This document shows, in pieces, positions 27,084 to 35,970 of a stretch of DNA of 60,555 bases. A program made the translations under genes and the position numbers. Every line of letters begins with the position of its first letter. Position 1 is the first letter of the stretch. Source of the stretch: Solibacillus merdavium (lineage in GTDB: Bacteria > Bacillota > Bacilli > Bacillales_A > Planococcaceae); NCBI RefSeq assembly GCF_014836935.1, contig NZ_JACSPW010000019.1, forward strand, positions 1-60,555, written 5' to 3'. The notes below the pieces were generated by a model. It ran no database searches. It worked only from the letters and a program-made list of their open reading frames with translations, and had not been told where the DNA came from.

Positions 27084-27890
27084 ATGCAAAAGATTATATT
27101 TATCGGTGCTGGTTCCATGGCAGAAGCGCTCATTCATGGATGGATCAAAAAGAGTGTCGTTAACCCAAAGGCTCTGTTCATATCCAATCGATCCAATAAA
27201 GAACGCTTACAGGAGCTTGTTGAAGCCTATAATGTCAACCTAATGGAGGATATTTCGCAGCTGCACGATGCTGATCTCGTTATTTTAGCGATGAAGCCAA
27301 AAGATGCCCGCGCTGCAATGGAGGTAATTGCACCACATTTAGGTGCTGATACCGCGATTTTATCCGTACTGGCTGGCGTAAGCATTGAGACGATCGAACA
27401 ATATCTCGGCAGCCGACCAATTGCTCGTGTCATGCCAAACACTTCCGCAACTATTGGAATGTCTGCTTCAGGTATAGCATTCAATAAACACGTCACAACT
27501 GTTCAGCATGCACTTTATATTCAAATGCTTGAAGCGGTCGGCATTGTCATTGAAGTTGAGGAAGAAAAGCTTCATGCCGTTACAGCGCTTTCCGGAAGTG
27601 GTCCTGCCTATTTATACTATTTGGTTGAAGCATTTGAACAGGCTGGGGCTGAATATGGTTTGTCAAAGGAAATTGTACGGGAACTAATGGTTCAGACGAT
27701 TGCGGGATCAGCGGAAATGCTGAAATCCGGTAATGTCGAACCGCAAATACTGCGCAAAAAAGTAACGAGTCCAGGTGGAACGACAGAGGCTGGGATTAAA
27801 GCACTGGAATCGATGTCCTTTAACGAGACAATTGCAAACTGTGTCAGAAGCGCAGAAAACCGGTCTAGAGAATTGGCGCGCGGGGAGTAA
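27084..27890 (+). CDS. proC: Pyrroline-5-carboxylate reductase
   Basis: 268 residues, normal for the family. Nucleotide-binding GAGSMAEA is at 7-14 and the C-terminal signature region runs from SGSGPAYLY through SPGGTTEAGI (near 225-234). It reduces P5C to proline with NAD(P)H in the cytosol. Control by a proline-type T-box indicates an anabolic role, as for proI or proBA in B. subtilis. CGGAGGG eight bases before the ATG. Stands alone, with a terminator after it. Confidence 0.95.
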   Translation: MQKIIFIGAGSMAEALIHGWIKKSVVNPKALFISNRSNKERLQELVEAYNVNLMEDISQLHDADLVILAMKPKDARAAMEVIAPHLGADTAILSVLAGVSIETIEQYLGSRPIARVMPNTSATIGMSASGIAFNKHVTTVQHALYIQMLEAVGIVIEVEEEKLHAVTALSGSGPAYLYYLVEAFEQAGAEYGLSKEIVRELMVQTIAGSAEMLKSGNVEPQILRKKVTSPGGTTEAGIKALESMSFNETIANCVRSAENRSRELARGE

Positions 27891-27985
27891 AAAACTTAAT
27901 TCGAACGTTTGATAAATCACATGCTAAACAAAATCGTATCGGACATGGCAATTAATATAATAGCAAATGAAAATAGTTTGTATGC

Positions 27986-28022
27986 AAAAGAGCTTGAGGT
28001 ATTTTTGCACCCAAGCTCTTCT
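27986..28022. terminator. Terminator between proC and the SDR gene
   Basis: AAGAGCTTG/CAAGCTCTT 9-bp stem, T residues on both sides, between two converging genes, so it probably serves both. Confidence 0.75.
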
Positions 28023-28047
28023 TTATGAACATTTTTAAAAGAATATA

Positions 28048-28869
28048 TTATCGTTGGGCTGCTTGTACTTTACGTAAGTTTGGCACTGTTCCGCCATCTA
28101 CACGTAAATCGATACCTGTAATGTAAGAAGCTGCATCGCTCAATAAGAATTCAACAGCCGTTGCAATTTCACGTGCTTCCCCTTCCCTTTTTAATGGTGT
28201 AATCGCAAGTAATTGTGCCATTTGCTCAGACTGCTTTGCCTCTTGGCGACCCATTGATGTATTGATCGTCCCTGGAGAAAGTGAATTAATACGTGCGCCT
28301 TTTTCACCCCAATGCCAAGCCTGATCTTCAGCAATTACTTGTACAGCTAATTTAGAAAACGTATATGCTGCGCCAGAATTCCCTTGAGAGAATTGCTCTA
28401 GCGTTTCGACAGTATTTTCACCAAATGGATTGCGGATTACTTCCATATGAGGTCCTTGTGGGGGTACCATATAGCCACTCATAGATGAAATAATAACTGC
28501 AGATGTACCTTCAGTTGCTAGCGGATAAAATGCATTTAATACATTAATTGTTCCTGTTAGGTTAACATCTAAAATTTTCTTTGCATCACCCATAGTGGGA
28601 GAAATCCCTGCTGTATGTACTAAACCTTTTAATGTACCTAGTTGTTTCGTTTTTGCTGCTAAAGCATCTACATTTTCTTTAGAAGTAATATCAACTGTTT
28701 GATAATGAACGTCCGTAATCCCTTTTGAAGCTAACTCCTGTTTTGTTGCTTCTAAACGCTCCTCAGAAATATCTGCAAGTAATACTGTACCGTATTTCCC
28801 TACGAGTTCAGCAGTCGCTTTACCCATTCCACCAGAACCACCTGTAATTACATAAACTTGATTTGTCAT
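28048..28869 (-). CDS. Short-chain dehydrogenase/reductase
   Basis: 273 residues. NAD(P) motif TGGSGGMG (9-16), catalytic Ser in SSMSGY and Tyr/Lys in YTFSK (near 180-184), and a C-terminal YITGIDLRVDGG strand are those of classical SDRs. It is related to 3-alpha-hydroxysteroid or bacilysin-type dehydrogenases in length, and the substrate is not predictable. It diverges from a TetR regulator with a palindrome between them, so it is likely the repressor's main target. Confidence 0.88.
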   Translation of the reverse strand: MTNQVYVITGGSGGMGKATAELVGKYGTVLLADISEERLEATKQELASKGITDVHYQTVDITSKENVDALAAKTKQLGTLKGLVHTAGISPTMGDAKKILDVNLTGTINVLNAFYPLATEGTSAVIISSMSGYMVPPQGPHMEVIRNPFGENTVETLEQFSQGNSGAAYTFSKLAVQVIAEDQAWHWGEKGARINSLSPGTINTSMGRQEAKQSEQMAQLLAITPLKREGEAREIATAVEFLLSDAASYITGIDLRVDGGTVPNLRKVQAAQR

Positions 28870-28929
28870 TTGACATACCTCCTATACTTTTATATTTTAA
28901 TTGTAACCGCATTCATTTAATATAATTCA

Positions 28930-28950
28930 GACATTTCAAGTGAAAATGTC
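28930..28950. promoter_or_regulatory. Candidate TetR operator
   Basis: Inverted repeat GACATTT-CAAGTGA-AAATGTC in the divergent SDR/TetR intergenic region, directly before the regulator's ribosome site. Confidence 0.55.
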
Positions 28951-28965
28951 CGAGGAGTGTCACAT

Positions 28966-29472
28966 TTGAAATCATTAAAAAACACGTTTCAGGAAGCTTA
29001 TTTGCAACTCCTTCATCAACATCTCCCTACCCAGGTTTCAGTAAAACAAATTGTTCTAGTTGCTAATACATCACGCTCTTCCTTTTACACCCATTTCGAC
29101 AATCGAGAGCAGCTCCATTTGTATGTAAAACAGCAGATTCACAGGGAATTTTTCATGCATTATGAAATAAAAAATCCTCATGAATTCAGTAGTACAACTA
29201 CTCTCAACCTGTGTCAACACATTATTAAATACCGCTCTTATTATCAACATGCATTACAAGATACACTCGATTTTCATCATCTTTCCATTGAACTGAGCAA
29301 CTATTTAATGCACGTTTATAACGATTTAGATTATGCCATTTTTGCAAGTTTCGGCACAATTGGCTTCTTAAAAAATTGGGTAGAAAATGACTTCCTCATT
29401 AGTCCAAGTGAAGCTGCCGAAAAATTAATGAAAATCGGTTTCACAAATTGGGCTTCAAAAGTAAATATTTAA
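28966..29472 (+). CDS. TetR-type regulator
   Basis: 168 residues from the TTG at 28966, with GAGGAG about nine bases ahead. The upstream GTG at 28957 touches the ribosome site and is less likely. The HTH VKQIVLVANTSRSSFYTHF with the following NREQL is typical of TetR. The C-terminal ligand domain has no recognisable family. It probably represses the divergent SDR gene through the palindrome at 28930. Followed by a bidirectional terminator. Confidence 0.8.
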   Translation: MKSLKNTFQEAYLQLLHQHLPTQVSVKQIVLVANTSRSSFYTHFDNREQLHLYVKQQIHREFFMHYEIKNPHEFSSTTTLNLCQHIIKYRSYYQHALQDTLDFHHLSIELSNYLMHVYNDLDYAIFASFGTIGFLKNWVENDFLISPSEAAEKLMKIGFTNWASKVNI

Positions 29473-29505
29473 TAGATTGATTCACCAGTTTAAGCTAAAT
29501 ATTAA

Positions 29506-29537
29506 AAACACTCAGTTTAAATAATGACTGAGTGTTT
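29506..29537. terminator. Bidirectional terminator
   Basis: AAACACTCAG/CTGAGTGTTT 10-bp perfect stem between two converging genes. Confidence 0.75.
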
Positions 29538-29591
29538 AGAAATATGATTAATAATTTAATTGTTTTCATCCCTTATGGGAACCGTAATCTT

Positions 29592-29825
29592 TTACAACAT
29601 TCCATTCTTAATTCGCTTCACAATACTGAATGTCGTATACAAAGAAATCGGACCTAATACTGCGGCAATAATCAGCCACGTATTTAAGCTATCTGTTGCC
29701 TTAAGCATATCTAGGTTGGTACGTATGTAGACGACTACTCCAAATAATAAAATATAACTCATTACATTTGGAAAAATAACTAGCAATCGTAATACTTTCG
29801 GTGAAATTGTCGGTTGCTGCATCAT
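29592..29825 (-). CDS. Small two-helix membrane protein
   Basis: 77 residues with two membrane segments (about 14-32 and 46-65) and a basic end (KRIKNG). GGGGGATGA precedes the start ATG pair. No family recognised. It stands alone next to RNase Z, with the rnz terminator on its promoter side. Confidence 0.7.
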   Translation of the reverse strand: MMQQPTISPKVLRLLVIFPNVMSYILLFGVVVYIRTNLDMLKATDSLNTWLIIAAVLGPISLYTTFSIVKRIKNGML

Positions 29826-29893
29826 TCATCCCCCTTTTCTCCATTATAGCGAATTATTTCTGTAAATGACCAGATTTTTCTCAAATAAGTAAA

Positions 29894-29933
29894 GAGGCGT
29901 ATAGTAAATACTCTAGCATTTACTATACGCCTC
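29894..29933 (-). terminator. RNase Z terminator
   Basis: GAGGCGTATAGTAAAT/ATTTACTATACGCCTC 16-bp perfect stem followed by TTTACTTATTT on the minus strand. Confidence 0.85.
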
Positions 29934-29946
29934 AATATAAATTTGC

Positions 29947-30888
29947 TTATTCAATTTCCATCAGTTCATTTTTCCGCCACTCATACTGGCTGAAATCATT
30001 CGCTAGATAGCTGTTTTCGAAGATCGCTTTAGCTTCTTCTAAAAACGGGATTAAATCATGCTTCAGGAAACGGGCGCTAATATGATTCAACAGCAGATGT
30101 TTTGCTTGTGCCTTTTTTGCAATTTTAGCTGCTTCTGTATTCGTCGCATGTCCGTACTGGGCGGCAAGTTCGATTGTCGAATGGTCAAACGTCGCTTCAT
30201 GTACCATAACATCCGCATTCTGTGCTAACCGGATACTGTTTTCGCAATACTTTGTATCCCCTAAAATCGCCACGGTAAATCCTTGCTGCGGGGGTGACGT
30301 CACATCACTGCTTTCAACAATCGTTCCATCCTCTAATTGTACGGAATGACCTGCTTTTAATTTGCCTAATAACGGACCTTTTGGCACCCCGTATGCTAAC
30401 GCTTTTTTAATCAGTAGCTCGCCTTGCATCGGCTTTTGTTCAATCCGATAGCCGAAGCATGGGACGACATGCTGAAGCGGCAGTGCATGGACGGTAAATT
30501 TCTCATCTTCAAATATGATTCCCTCTGTTACTTCAACAAATTCGACTGGATAGGTTAAATGAGTTTTCGATAATTGTAATGTTTGTTCAATCCATTGTTT
30601 TAAACCAGCTGGCCCGTAAATTGTTAACAGACCCTCCCCACCTAAAAAGGACCGGGAACTTAAAAAACCGGGTAGTCCAAATATATGGTCACCGTGTAAA
30701 TGCGTAATAAAAATTTTATCGATTTTCCGCGGTTTTATTGATGTATGCAAAATTTGGTGCTGTGTCGCTTCCCCACAATCAAACAACCAAATTGATCCTC
30801 GTTCTTCCAAAAGTTTGAATGCAATGGAACTCGTATTGCGTTCTTTTGACGGCATTCCAGCACCGGTACCCAAAAACTGTATTTGCAT
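29947..30888 (-). CDS. rnz: Ribonuclease Z
   Basis: 313 residues from the ATG at 30888, which has GGAGG nine bases ahead; the frame continues to 30924 but family members start at MQIQFLGTGAG. The metal motif THLHGDHIFGLPG (about 62-74), the PxKxRN-type start and C-terminal HATNTEAA and LNHIS motifs fit tRNA 3'-processing endonuclease Z. It cuts tRNA precursors that lack an encoded CCA. Monocistronic, with a strong terminator. Confidence 0.93.
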   Translation of the reverse strand: MQIQFLGTGAGMPSKERNTSSIAFKLLEERGSIWLFDCGEATQHQILHTSIKPRKIDKIFITHLHGDHIFGLPGFLSSRSFLGGEGLLTIYGPAGLKQWIEQTLQLSKTHLTYPVEFVEVTEGIIFEDEKFTVHALPLQHVVPCFGYRIEQKPMQGELLIKKALAYGVPKGPLLGKLKAGHSVQLEDGTIVESSDVTSPPQQGFTVAILGDTKYCENSIRLAQNADVMVHEATFDHSTIELAAQYGHATNTEAAKIAKKAQAKHLLLNHISARFLKHDLIPFLEEAKAIFENSYLANDFSQYEWRKNELMEIE

Positions 30889-31024
30889 GTCTTTTCCTCC
30901 TAACACGAGTATAGTTTGCCTCATGTAGAAGCTTTTACTATCGTTGTTTTTATTATAGGTTGCAAATAAATTAATGCAAAGTATAAATTGGCACGGTAAT
31001 AGATAGAGCTTGCGGAAAAATAGA

Positions 31025-31210
31025 CGGAAGAATTCCGCTTATTTTCGAAATTGCTCAAAAAACACCCGAAATAAGGGGAGAATTTCCGCTTATTACCCTA
31101 AAAAGCAATAAAAAAGTGGGGATACACACTACATAAGGGAAATTTTTACCCTTATTTTCATGAAAAAACCAATAATTTTTCAAATAAGGGGAATTCCTCC
31201 GGTTATTTAT
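31025..31210. repeat. Cluster of AT-rich palindromic units
   Basis: Three near-palindromes built from AATAAGGGGA and TTCCGCTTATT halves are centred near 31086, 31143 and 31192, and a lone half sits at 31029-31046. Spacing is roughly 50-57 bases. There is no reading frame. They could be binding sites or small dispersed repeats. Confidence 0.6.
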
Positions 31211-31255
31211 TTATAACCCCCTCTTCCTTCCATGGTCATATGAAGCACCTCGTAA

Positions 31256-31699
31256 CTAAAATTCAACATCTTGAGGTATTTTCAAAAAAAATACATCTTC
31301 CTTTCCCAACCAACTGTAGTATACTTCTATTTTGAGAGTAGTGCCTAGGTTACCTGCAAATTGATCTTTAGTGAAAGTTTGGACATAATAATCTTGTTTA
31401 TCAATTGATCCTTGTTTATGCCAACCTCTATCTGAAAGCGGGAAAAATATTTCCTCATCTATACAGCTAATACCCTTACATATATACCAATCAAAATCAT
31501 TTTCAGTAGCGATTTTCATAAGCCCGCTCTCAGAATCCTCTTCCTCTAAAATACGAATAACCTCTTTTGCAGTGAGTGAATCAATCGGTGGAGATGGATA
31601 ATGCCAATAATTACTGAAAAAAATCCAGATTATAATTAATAAACCAATAGCTAAAATAAATGCTTTTCTGTCCTCAATTATTTTTATTTTCTTTTGCAA
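31256..31699 (-). CDS. Membrane-anchored hypothetical protein
   Basis: 147 residues if the TTG at 31699 is used (GGGGGA seven bases ahead). An ATG at 31714 lies inside that ribosome site. One N-terminal membrane segment (AFILAIGLLIIIWIFFSNYW) is followed by an extracellular-looking domain of about 110 residues with a CKGISC pair. No family recognised. It stands alone between the palindrome cluster and the mhq genes. Confidence 0.7.
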   Translation of the reverse strand: MQKKIKIIEDRKAFILAIGLLIIIWIFFSNYWHYPSPPIDSLTAKEVIRILEEEDSESGLMKIATENDFDWYICKGISCIDEEIFFPLSDRGWHKQGSIDKQDYYVQTFTKDQFAGNLGTTLKIEVYYSWLGKEDVFFLKIPQDVEF

Positions 31700-31889
31700 T
31701 AGTTCATCCCCCATTCAATATCACGCCAGTATTTTACAATTTTTTAATAACTGTCTGCAGCTACCTCTAGTCATAAGACATGAAGCTCTATAGATTATTA
31801 TATTTTTTAATTATATGGAATTAAAATACAAATATTGTGAACCTTAAATTATTTTTGACTAGTCTTGTGTTAAACCTATACATAAAATT

Positions 31890-31922
31890 AGACCCTTCCT
31901 GAAATTCAATTCAGAAAGGGTC
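31890..31922 (-). terminator. mhq operon terminator
   Basis: GACCCTTcCTGAA/TTCAGaAAGGGTC near-perfect stem just after the hydrolase stop codon. Confidence 0.8.
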
Positions 31923-31933
31923 CTCTTTATTTC

Positions 31934-32536
31934 CTAAAACGTTTGATCATACCAAGCTTTTGCCTTTTGCACTTCACTCATCGTAAGCTGGTGGCCATTT
32001 GATTCCCACGTCAATGTTACATGAGCACCTGCATTTTTTAAGTAACGCTCTAAATCGGTTGCTTCCTGCTGCGGGCAAATTGGGTCATTGATGCCTGCTG
32101 CGATAAAGACTGGTGTGCCGTCCTGTTTGGCAACAGTCGTTTCACGGTTTGGCACCATTGGATGATGCAGAATGGCACCTTTTAATGCATTTTCATATTC
32201 AAACAACAAGTTTGCTGCGATATTGGCACCGTTCGAATAACCGATTGCAATAATATTGTTGCGATCAAACTCGTAATCTGCAGCTTTTTTGTCGAGAAAT
32301 TCATAGAGTTCCTTTGTACGGAATGCTAAATCTTCCATATCAAAAACACCTTCTGCTAAACGGCGGAAAAATCGTGGCATCCCCTGTTCCAGCACATTGC
32401 CCCGTACACTTAATACAGATGCTTCCGGATCAATGATTTCTGCCAGTGCAAGTAGGCTGTTTTCATCTCCACCTGTACCATGCAGCAGTAACAATACAGG
32501 CTTATCAATTTTTCCTTTATTAAAAATATAGTTCAT
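31934..32536 (-). CDS. mhqD: Alpha/beta hydrolase, MhqD-like
   Basis: 200 residues. Oxyanion motif LLLHGTGGDE (16-25), nucleophile elbow GYSNGAN (near 108-114), catalytic Asp in GINDPICP and His in NGHQL near the end make a complete carboxylesterase triad. In B. subtilis MhqD belongs to the MhqR regulon that answers quinones and diamide. Here it follows the mhqO-like gene by 30 bases and shares its operator, which supports that name. Confidence 0.8.
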   Translation of the reverse strand: MNYIFNKGKIDKPVLLLLHGTGGDENSLLALAEIIDPEASVLSVRGNVLEQGMPRFFRRLAEGVFDMEDLAFRTKELYEFLDKKAADYEFDRNNIIAIGYSNGANIAANLLFEYENALKGAILHHPMVPNRETTVAKQDGTPVFIAAGINDPICPQQEATDLERYLKNAGAHVTLTWESNGHQLTMSEVQKAKAWYDQTF

Positions 32537-32566
32537 AGTCCATTCTCCTTTCTTATATAGTAGAAA

Positions 32567-33550
32567 CTATTCATACTCTTTTTCAATTGTTTTAGTTGAG
32601 CGTACTGTATCAATCGGACGAACAACGCTTTCAATATATTCACGTTTGCTTTCTAAAAACGGTGGTAATGATAGCGATTCCCCAACTGTTTCATACGGCT
32701 CATCTCCCATAAATCCTGGTCCGTCAGTAGCCCACTCGAATAAAATGCCAGGTGCTACACGCGCATAAAGCGATTCAAAGAAGAAACGGTCAACATAGCC
32801 TGATGTACCGAAACCAAAGCCTTCCAAACGTTTTGTCCATTCATGCAGTACTTCCGTATTTTCTAATCGGAATGCAGCATGGTGAACCGTACCAAAGCCT
32901 TGACGTCCCGGTGCTAGCTCTGTATTGTGCTCGACGATGACAGATGCCCCATTGCCACCTTCACCAACTTCAAATAAGTGCAATGAACCATCCTTCTGAA
33001 CTTCACGCATCACCATTACTTTTTCGAGTACCTCTTTGAAATAATCAAATTGTGAAACCCGGATATGAATCGGTCCTAAGCCTGTTATTGCAAACTCCAA
33101 TGGAATCGGTCCTTTTTGCCATGGCGTACCTGATGCGATGCCTTCATTTTTTTCATCCGAAATAAGCATGTACTGTTGATCATCGAAATCAACAAATGAT
33201 AATACTTGTTTGCCAAATAGAGTACTAATACCTTCATGCTTTACGTTTAATCGATCAAAACGTTTAACCCAATAATCCAGTGCTGCATCATTTGGGACAC
33301 GGAACGCTGTTTTGTAAATTTCATCTGTACCATGTGTGCCTTTTGGGATTCCCGGGAAATCAAAAAATGTCATATCTGTTCCGGCAGAGCCTTTATCATC
33401 CGCGAAAAACAGGTGGTATGTTTGAATATCATCCTGATTTACCGTTTTCTTCACAAGACGCATACCTAATGTATACGTAAAGAATTCGTAATTTTTTTCT
33501 GCACTGCTTGTAATGGCTGTTACATGGTGTATTCCTTTAATGTGGTTCAT
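32567..33550 (-). CDS. mhqO: Ring-cleaving dioxygenase, MhqO-like
   Basis: 327 residues made of two glyoxalase/VOC halves. The start MNHIKGIHHVTAITSSAEKN with its HH pair and the internal FGTVHHAAFR (near 221-230) provide the metal ligands expected for a type I extradiol dioxygenase. Family members open hydroquinone or catechol rings and protect against quinone damage. The gene follows an MhqR-type operator at 33567 and is read with the hydrolase gene. GGAGG precedes the ATG. Confidence 0.85.
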   Translation of the reverse strand: MNHIKGIHHVTAITSSAEKNYEFFTYTLGMRLVKKTVNQDDIQTYHLFFADDKGSAGTDMTFFDFPGIPKGTHGTDEIYKTAFRVPNDAALDYWVKRFDRLNVKHEGISTLFGKQVLSFVDFDDQQYMLISDEKNEGIASGTPWQKGPIPLEFAITGLGPIHIRVSQFDYFKEVLEKVMVMREVQKDGSLHLFEVGEGGNGASVIVEHNTELAPGRQGFGTVHHAAFRLENTEVLHEWTKRLEGFGFGTSGYVDRFFFESLYARVAPGILFEWATDGPGFMGDEPYETVGESLSLPPFLESKREYIESVVRPIDTVRSTKTIEKEYE

Positions 33551-33566
33551 GTGTAATTCCTCCGTT

Positions 33567-33584
33567 TTCTCGAAATCGAGATAT
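33567..33584. promoter_or_regulatory. MhqR-type operator ahead of mhqO
   Basis: TTCTCGAAATCGAGATAT fits the B. subtilis MhqR consensus (ATCTCGAATTCGAGAT) in all but a few positions. It lies 17 bases before the mhqO start, over the transcription start or ribosome-site region. Confidence 0.75.
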
Positions 33585-33590
33585 CATTTT

Positions 33591-34025
33591 TTATAATGTA
33601 TTTGCATGATGTCCGACACGTTTTAAGCAATCGATCAACGTATCTAATTCTTCCTCTGACAGAACATCAAAAATGGAAGCAATCTTTTTCTCGTGTGACG
33701 GGAATATCGATTCAATCATTTCTGTACCTTCGTCTGTCAGCGATACAAATGTTACACGACGGTCAGTTGGACATGCGACACGCTTGATAAAGTTTTTCTT
33801 TTCAAGTTTATCGACAACATAAGTAATGCTGCTGCTTGCGATTAGTACTTTCTTTCCGATGACTTGGATAGGTTGATCGCCTTTATGATAAAGCAGTTCC
33901 ATTACAGCAAACTCCGTTAAATTTAAATCACTTTGCTGAATATCCTTCTTCGTTGCTTCATGTACAGCTGTCGTTGCTCGGTGTAATACAGTAAATGCTT
34001 TTAGTTGTTTATCAAATTCACTCAT
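33591..34025 (-). CDS. mhqR: MarR-type repressor, MhqR-like
   Basis: 144 residues. Winged-helix core: LTEFAVMELLYHKGDQPIQV, then ASSSITYVVDKLEKKNFI and the wing PTDRRVTFVSLTDEG. In B. subtilis MhqR lacks a redox cysteine switch and represses mhqNOP/mhqD until quinones appear. Here the gene sits just upstream of mhqO/mhqD on the same strand and has its own operator copy at 34059, so it is probably autoregulated. Confidence 0.82.
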   Translation of the reverse strand: MSEFDKQLKAFTVLHRATTAVHEATKKDIQQSDLNLTEFAVMELLYHKGDQPIQVIGKKVLIASSSITYVVDKLEKKNFIKRVACPTDRRVTFVSLTDEGTEMIESIFPSHEKKIASIFDVLSEEELDTLIDCLKRVGHHANTL

Positions 34026-34058
34026 AAAGTTTCACTCCTTCTTTATCACGAATTCATT

Positions 34059-34076
34059 TATCTTTAATTCGAGATA
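34059..34076. promoter_or_regulatory. MhqR-type operator ahead of mhqR
   Basis: TATCTTTAATTCGAGATA, an 18-bp imperfect palindrome with outer ATTTATCT/AGATAAAT symmetry, 34 bases before the mhqR start. Matches the known MhqR operator closely. Confidence 0.75.
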
Positions 34077-34133
34077 AATATAACATTGATTCCTTACACT
34101 GTCAAACGATTGATTTTATTTCACGATCCACTA

Positions 34134-34241
34134 TTACTTAAATAAACCGGATAATAATCTTATCCAGCCAAAAATAGAAGTCCATAATATGATGCTTAAA
34201 ATTAAGCCGTTCAATAGGCCAATGAAAAATCTGTTCTCCAT
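34134..34241 (-). CDS. 35-residue membrane peptide
   Basis: A 35-codon frame beginning MENRFFIGLLNGLILS with AAGGAG eight bases before the ATG. It is one hydrophobic helix (about 6-30) with a Lys at the end. A longer overlapping frame on the same strand has no ribosome site and is less likely. Could be a sporulation- or stress-type small membrane protein. No family recognised. Confidence 0.55.
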   Translation of the reverse strand: MENRFFIGLLNGLILSIILWTSIFGWIRLLSGLFK

Positions 34242-34478
34242 ATTTACCACTCCTTAAAAAGAAGGATTGGCAAATTGTAAATGAATTAATCGCTGTTTCA
34301 TCTGATGGAAATTTTACTTCGAATAGAATTATATATTGTATAATGAGTAGCCCGCATAGGAACATACGCGCTATAATGGTCTTGTATAATTTTTCCTGAC
34401 TTGAGCTAAAGCTTGAGTCTTTTTTAATGCACTTATTTCTCTATCAGATTCTCATTTGAAACGAAAGGATGGATATAC

Positions 34479-34928
34479 ATGCTGTTCCCATATCGCAATG
34501 ATCCTAGAAAAACTTTAATCCCTTACCTAAATACACTGGATGAGGAACTTTGGCTTAAAAAATCAGATATCTATCCAAATAACGTAGCTTGGGTTATAGC
34601 TCATATTTCAAGTAGCGAAGACTATTGGGTGAATGAAATCGGGCTGAAAAAGAGTTGTATTTTACATCTTGATGATGAAAGCTCCCCTAAAGAAATATTA
34701 GATAGCTATATACAAATTAGAAATTACACTGATAACATTTTACATACTTTAGAACAATCGCAACTCCATAAACTAGTGGAAGTTCCTAAGTTTTCTGATG
34801 GATGGATACCACCTTCTGTTCCTACTTTAAGCTGGTTGTTTCATCATGTTTACACGCATGAGGCGTACCATGTTGGGCAAATTCCAGTTATCGCTCACAT
34901 TAATGGTTTTCAAAAGCCGTTATTTTAA
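34479..34928 (+). CDS. DinB-family protein
   Basis: 149 residues forming a DinB/YfiT-like four-helix bundle. The likely metal ligands are the His in WVIAHIS (near 42) and the pair in THEAYHVGQ (near 128-132). Such proteins use metal and often bacillithiol to modify small molecules. The individual substrate cannot be told. GAAAGGATGG precedes the ATG. Monocistronic. Confidence 0.75.
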   Translation: MLFPYRNDPRKTLIPYLNTLDEELWLKKSDIYPNNVAWVIAHISSSEDYWVNEIGLKKSCILHLDDESSPKEILDSYIQIRNYTDNILHTLEQSQLHKLVEVPKFSDGWIPPSVPTLSWLFHHVYTHEAYHVGQIPVIAHINGFQKPLF

Positions 34929-35090
34929 TTACGTTACAAGGGGAATTTCTCCCCTAGTTATTGCGTAGTTTGTTCGATATGTTTAGTATCTAAATTTTAT
35001 CTATTAGCTACACACAAAATTTGTCCCTGTTCTTTTGCCCTACCTTTTCCCCTATAAAAGAATAATATAAGAGGGGAAGGAGGAATTTTC

Positions 35091-35240
35091 ATGGACTACT
35101 CAGGATATGGCAATTGCTATGGAGGATACAACAGTTATAGCAATAACAATAGTTCAACTTTCGTTCTAATCGTTGTACTTTTCATTCTTCTAGTTATTGT
35201 CGGTGCTACTTTCATGCAAACAAGTAGTAACAAAAAGTAG
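35091..35240 (+). CDS. YjcZ-family sporulation peptide
   Basis: 49 residues with GGAAGGAGG seven bases before the ATG. A Gly/Tyr/Asn-rich head (YGNCYGGYNSY) leads into the membrane segment STFVLIVVLFILLVIVGATF, the hallmark of YjcZ/YrhC-like peptides found in spores of Bacillales. Its role in the spore is unknown. Shorter than most gene-calling limits. Followed by a terminator. Confidence 0.85.
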   Translation: MDYSGYGNCYGGYNSYSNNNSSTFVLIVVLFILLVIVGATFMQTSSNKK

Positions 35241-35304
35241 TAAGTGTTAGATATGACAGTCAATAAAAATTAGCTTGTCATCTTTTTAATATTATTTTGG
35301 AATT

Positions 35305-35339
35305 AGGATCACTTCCCCGCCCCCCGAGTGATCCTTTTA
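35305..35339 (+). terminator. Terminator after the YjcZ-like gene
   Basis: AGGATCACT/AGTGATCCT 9-bp stem with a C-rich loop and a T tract. Confidence 0.85.
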
Positions 35340-35531
35340 TAATCCTAACTTCACATACATATTTAGTTCACACCTTACTTACTGCACAATTTAGTTCTTT
35401 TACCTACTAATTCTTTATCAAAAGTTCTATATTCTCTCTAGTTACGTTACCTAGCTCTTTTTATTTTCAAATCATATTCTATTAATGTAATGCTAGCCTT
35501 ACAAAAACAGACAAGAAAAGGGGTGTTACAA

Positions 35532-35807
35532 ATGGGTTGTAATTGTAATGATTGTAGACGTGAATCAAGTTCTGGGAATAATAAAGGTCGTTGTAATGGT
35601 TGTATCTGTGACCTATTAAGAGAATTAAGAAAAGGTACAGAAGTTGACGTTTTCTTATCAGGAGGTCAAATATTAGAAGATGTCGTTTTTAAAAGATTTG
35701 ACCATAATAATTGCTGTGCATTCTTTATTGATACAACAACAGAACGTGGTTCAACTCTTATCGTAGACTGTCAAAAAATTGATGCTATACGAATTGAAGT
35801 AGACTAA
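35532..35807 (+). CDS. Cysteine-rich spore-coat-like protein
   Basis: 91 residues from the ATG at 35532 (AAGGGGTG ahead), in frame with an earlier start at 35490 that lacks a ribosome site. The first 35 residues hold seven Cys (GCNCNDC, then CNGCIC). The rest is beta-rich, with CC in HNNCCAFF and a final DCQKIDAIRIEVD, resembling short CotZ/CotY-like or ExsY-like coat proteins. The neighbouring YjcZ-type gene supports a sporulation setting. Coat assignment is by resemblance only. Confidence 0.6.
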   Translation: MGCNCNDCRRESSSGNNKGRCNGCICDLLRELRKGTEVDVFLSGGQILEDVVFKRFDHNNCCAFFIDTTTERGSTLIVDCQKIDAIRIEVD

Positions 35808-35816
35808 GTTTCAGTA

Positions 35817-35846
35817 GGCCACTTTCTTAAAGAAAGTGGCCTTTCT
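35817..35846 (+). terminator. Terminator of the Cys-rich gene
   Basis: GGCCACTTTCTT/AAGAAAGTGGCC 12-bp perfect stem with a one-base centre, then CTTTC. Confidence 0.8.
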
Positions 35847-35970
35847 TCTGAATTCGATTTACTCGACACTTTGGTTCAATTATTTAATAATCCAGTTCAC
35901 CTATTGTGAGGCAATTCTCACCATCAAGGTACCAGCGTATTGTATTCCGTTCGGTTAACTGATACCTTAT

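Noticed and set aside
34138-34365. 75-residue frame on the minus strand
   Set aside because: No ribosome site, and the overlapping 35-codon frame (34134-34241) has a strong one and a coherent membrane helix.
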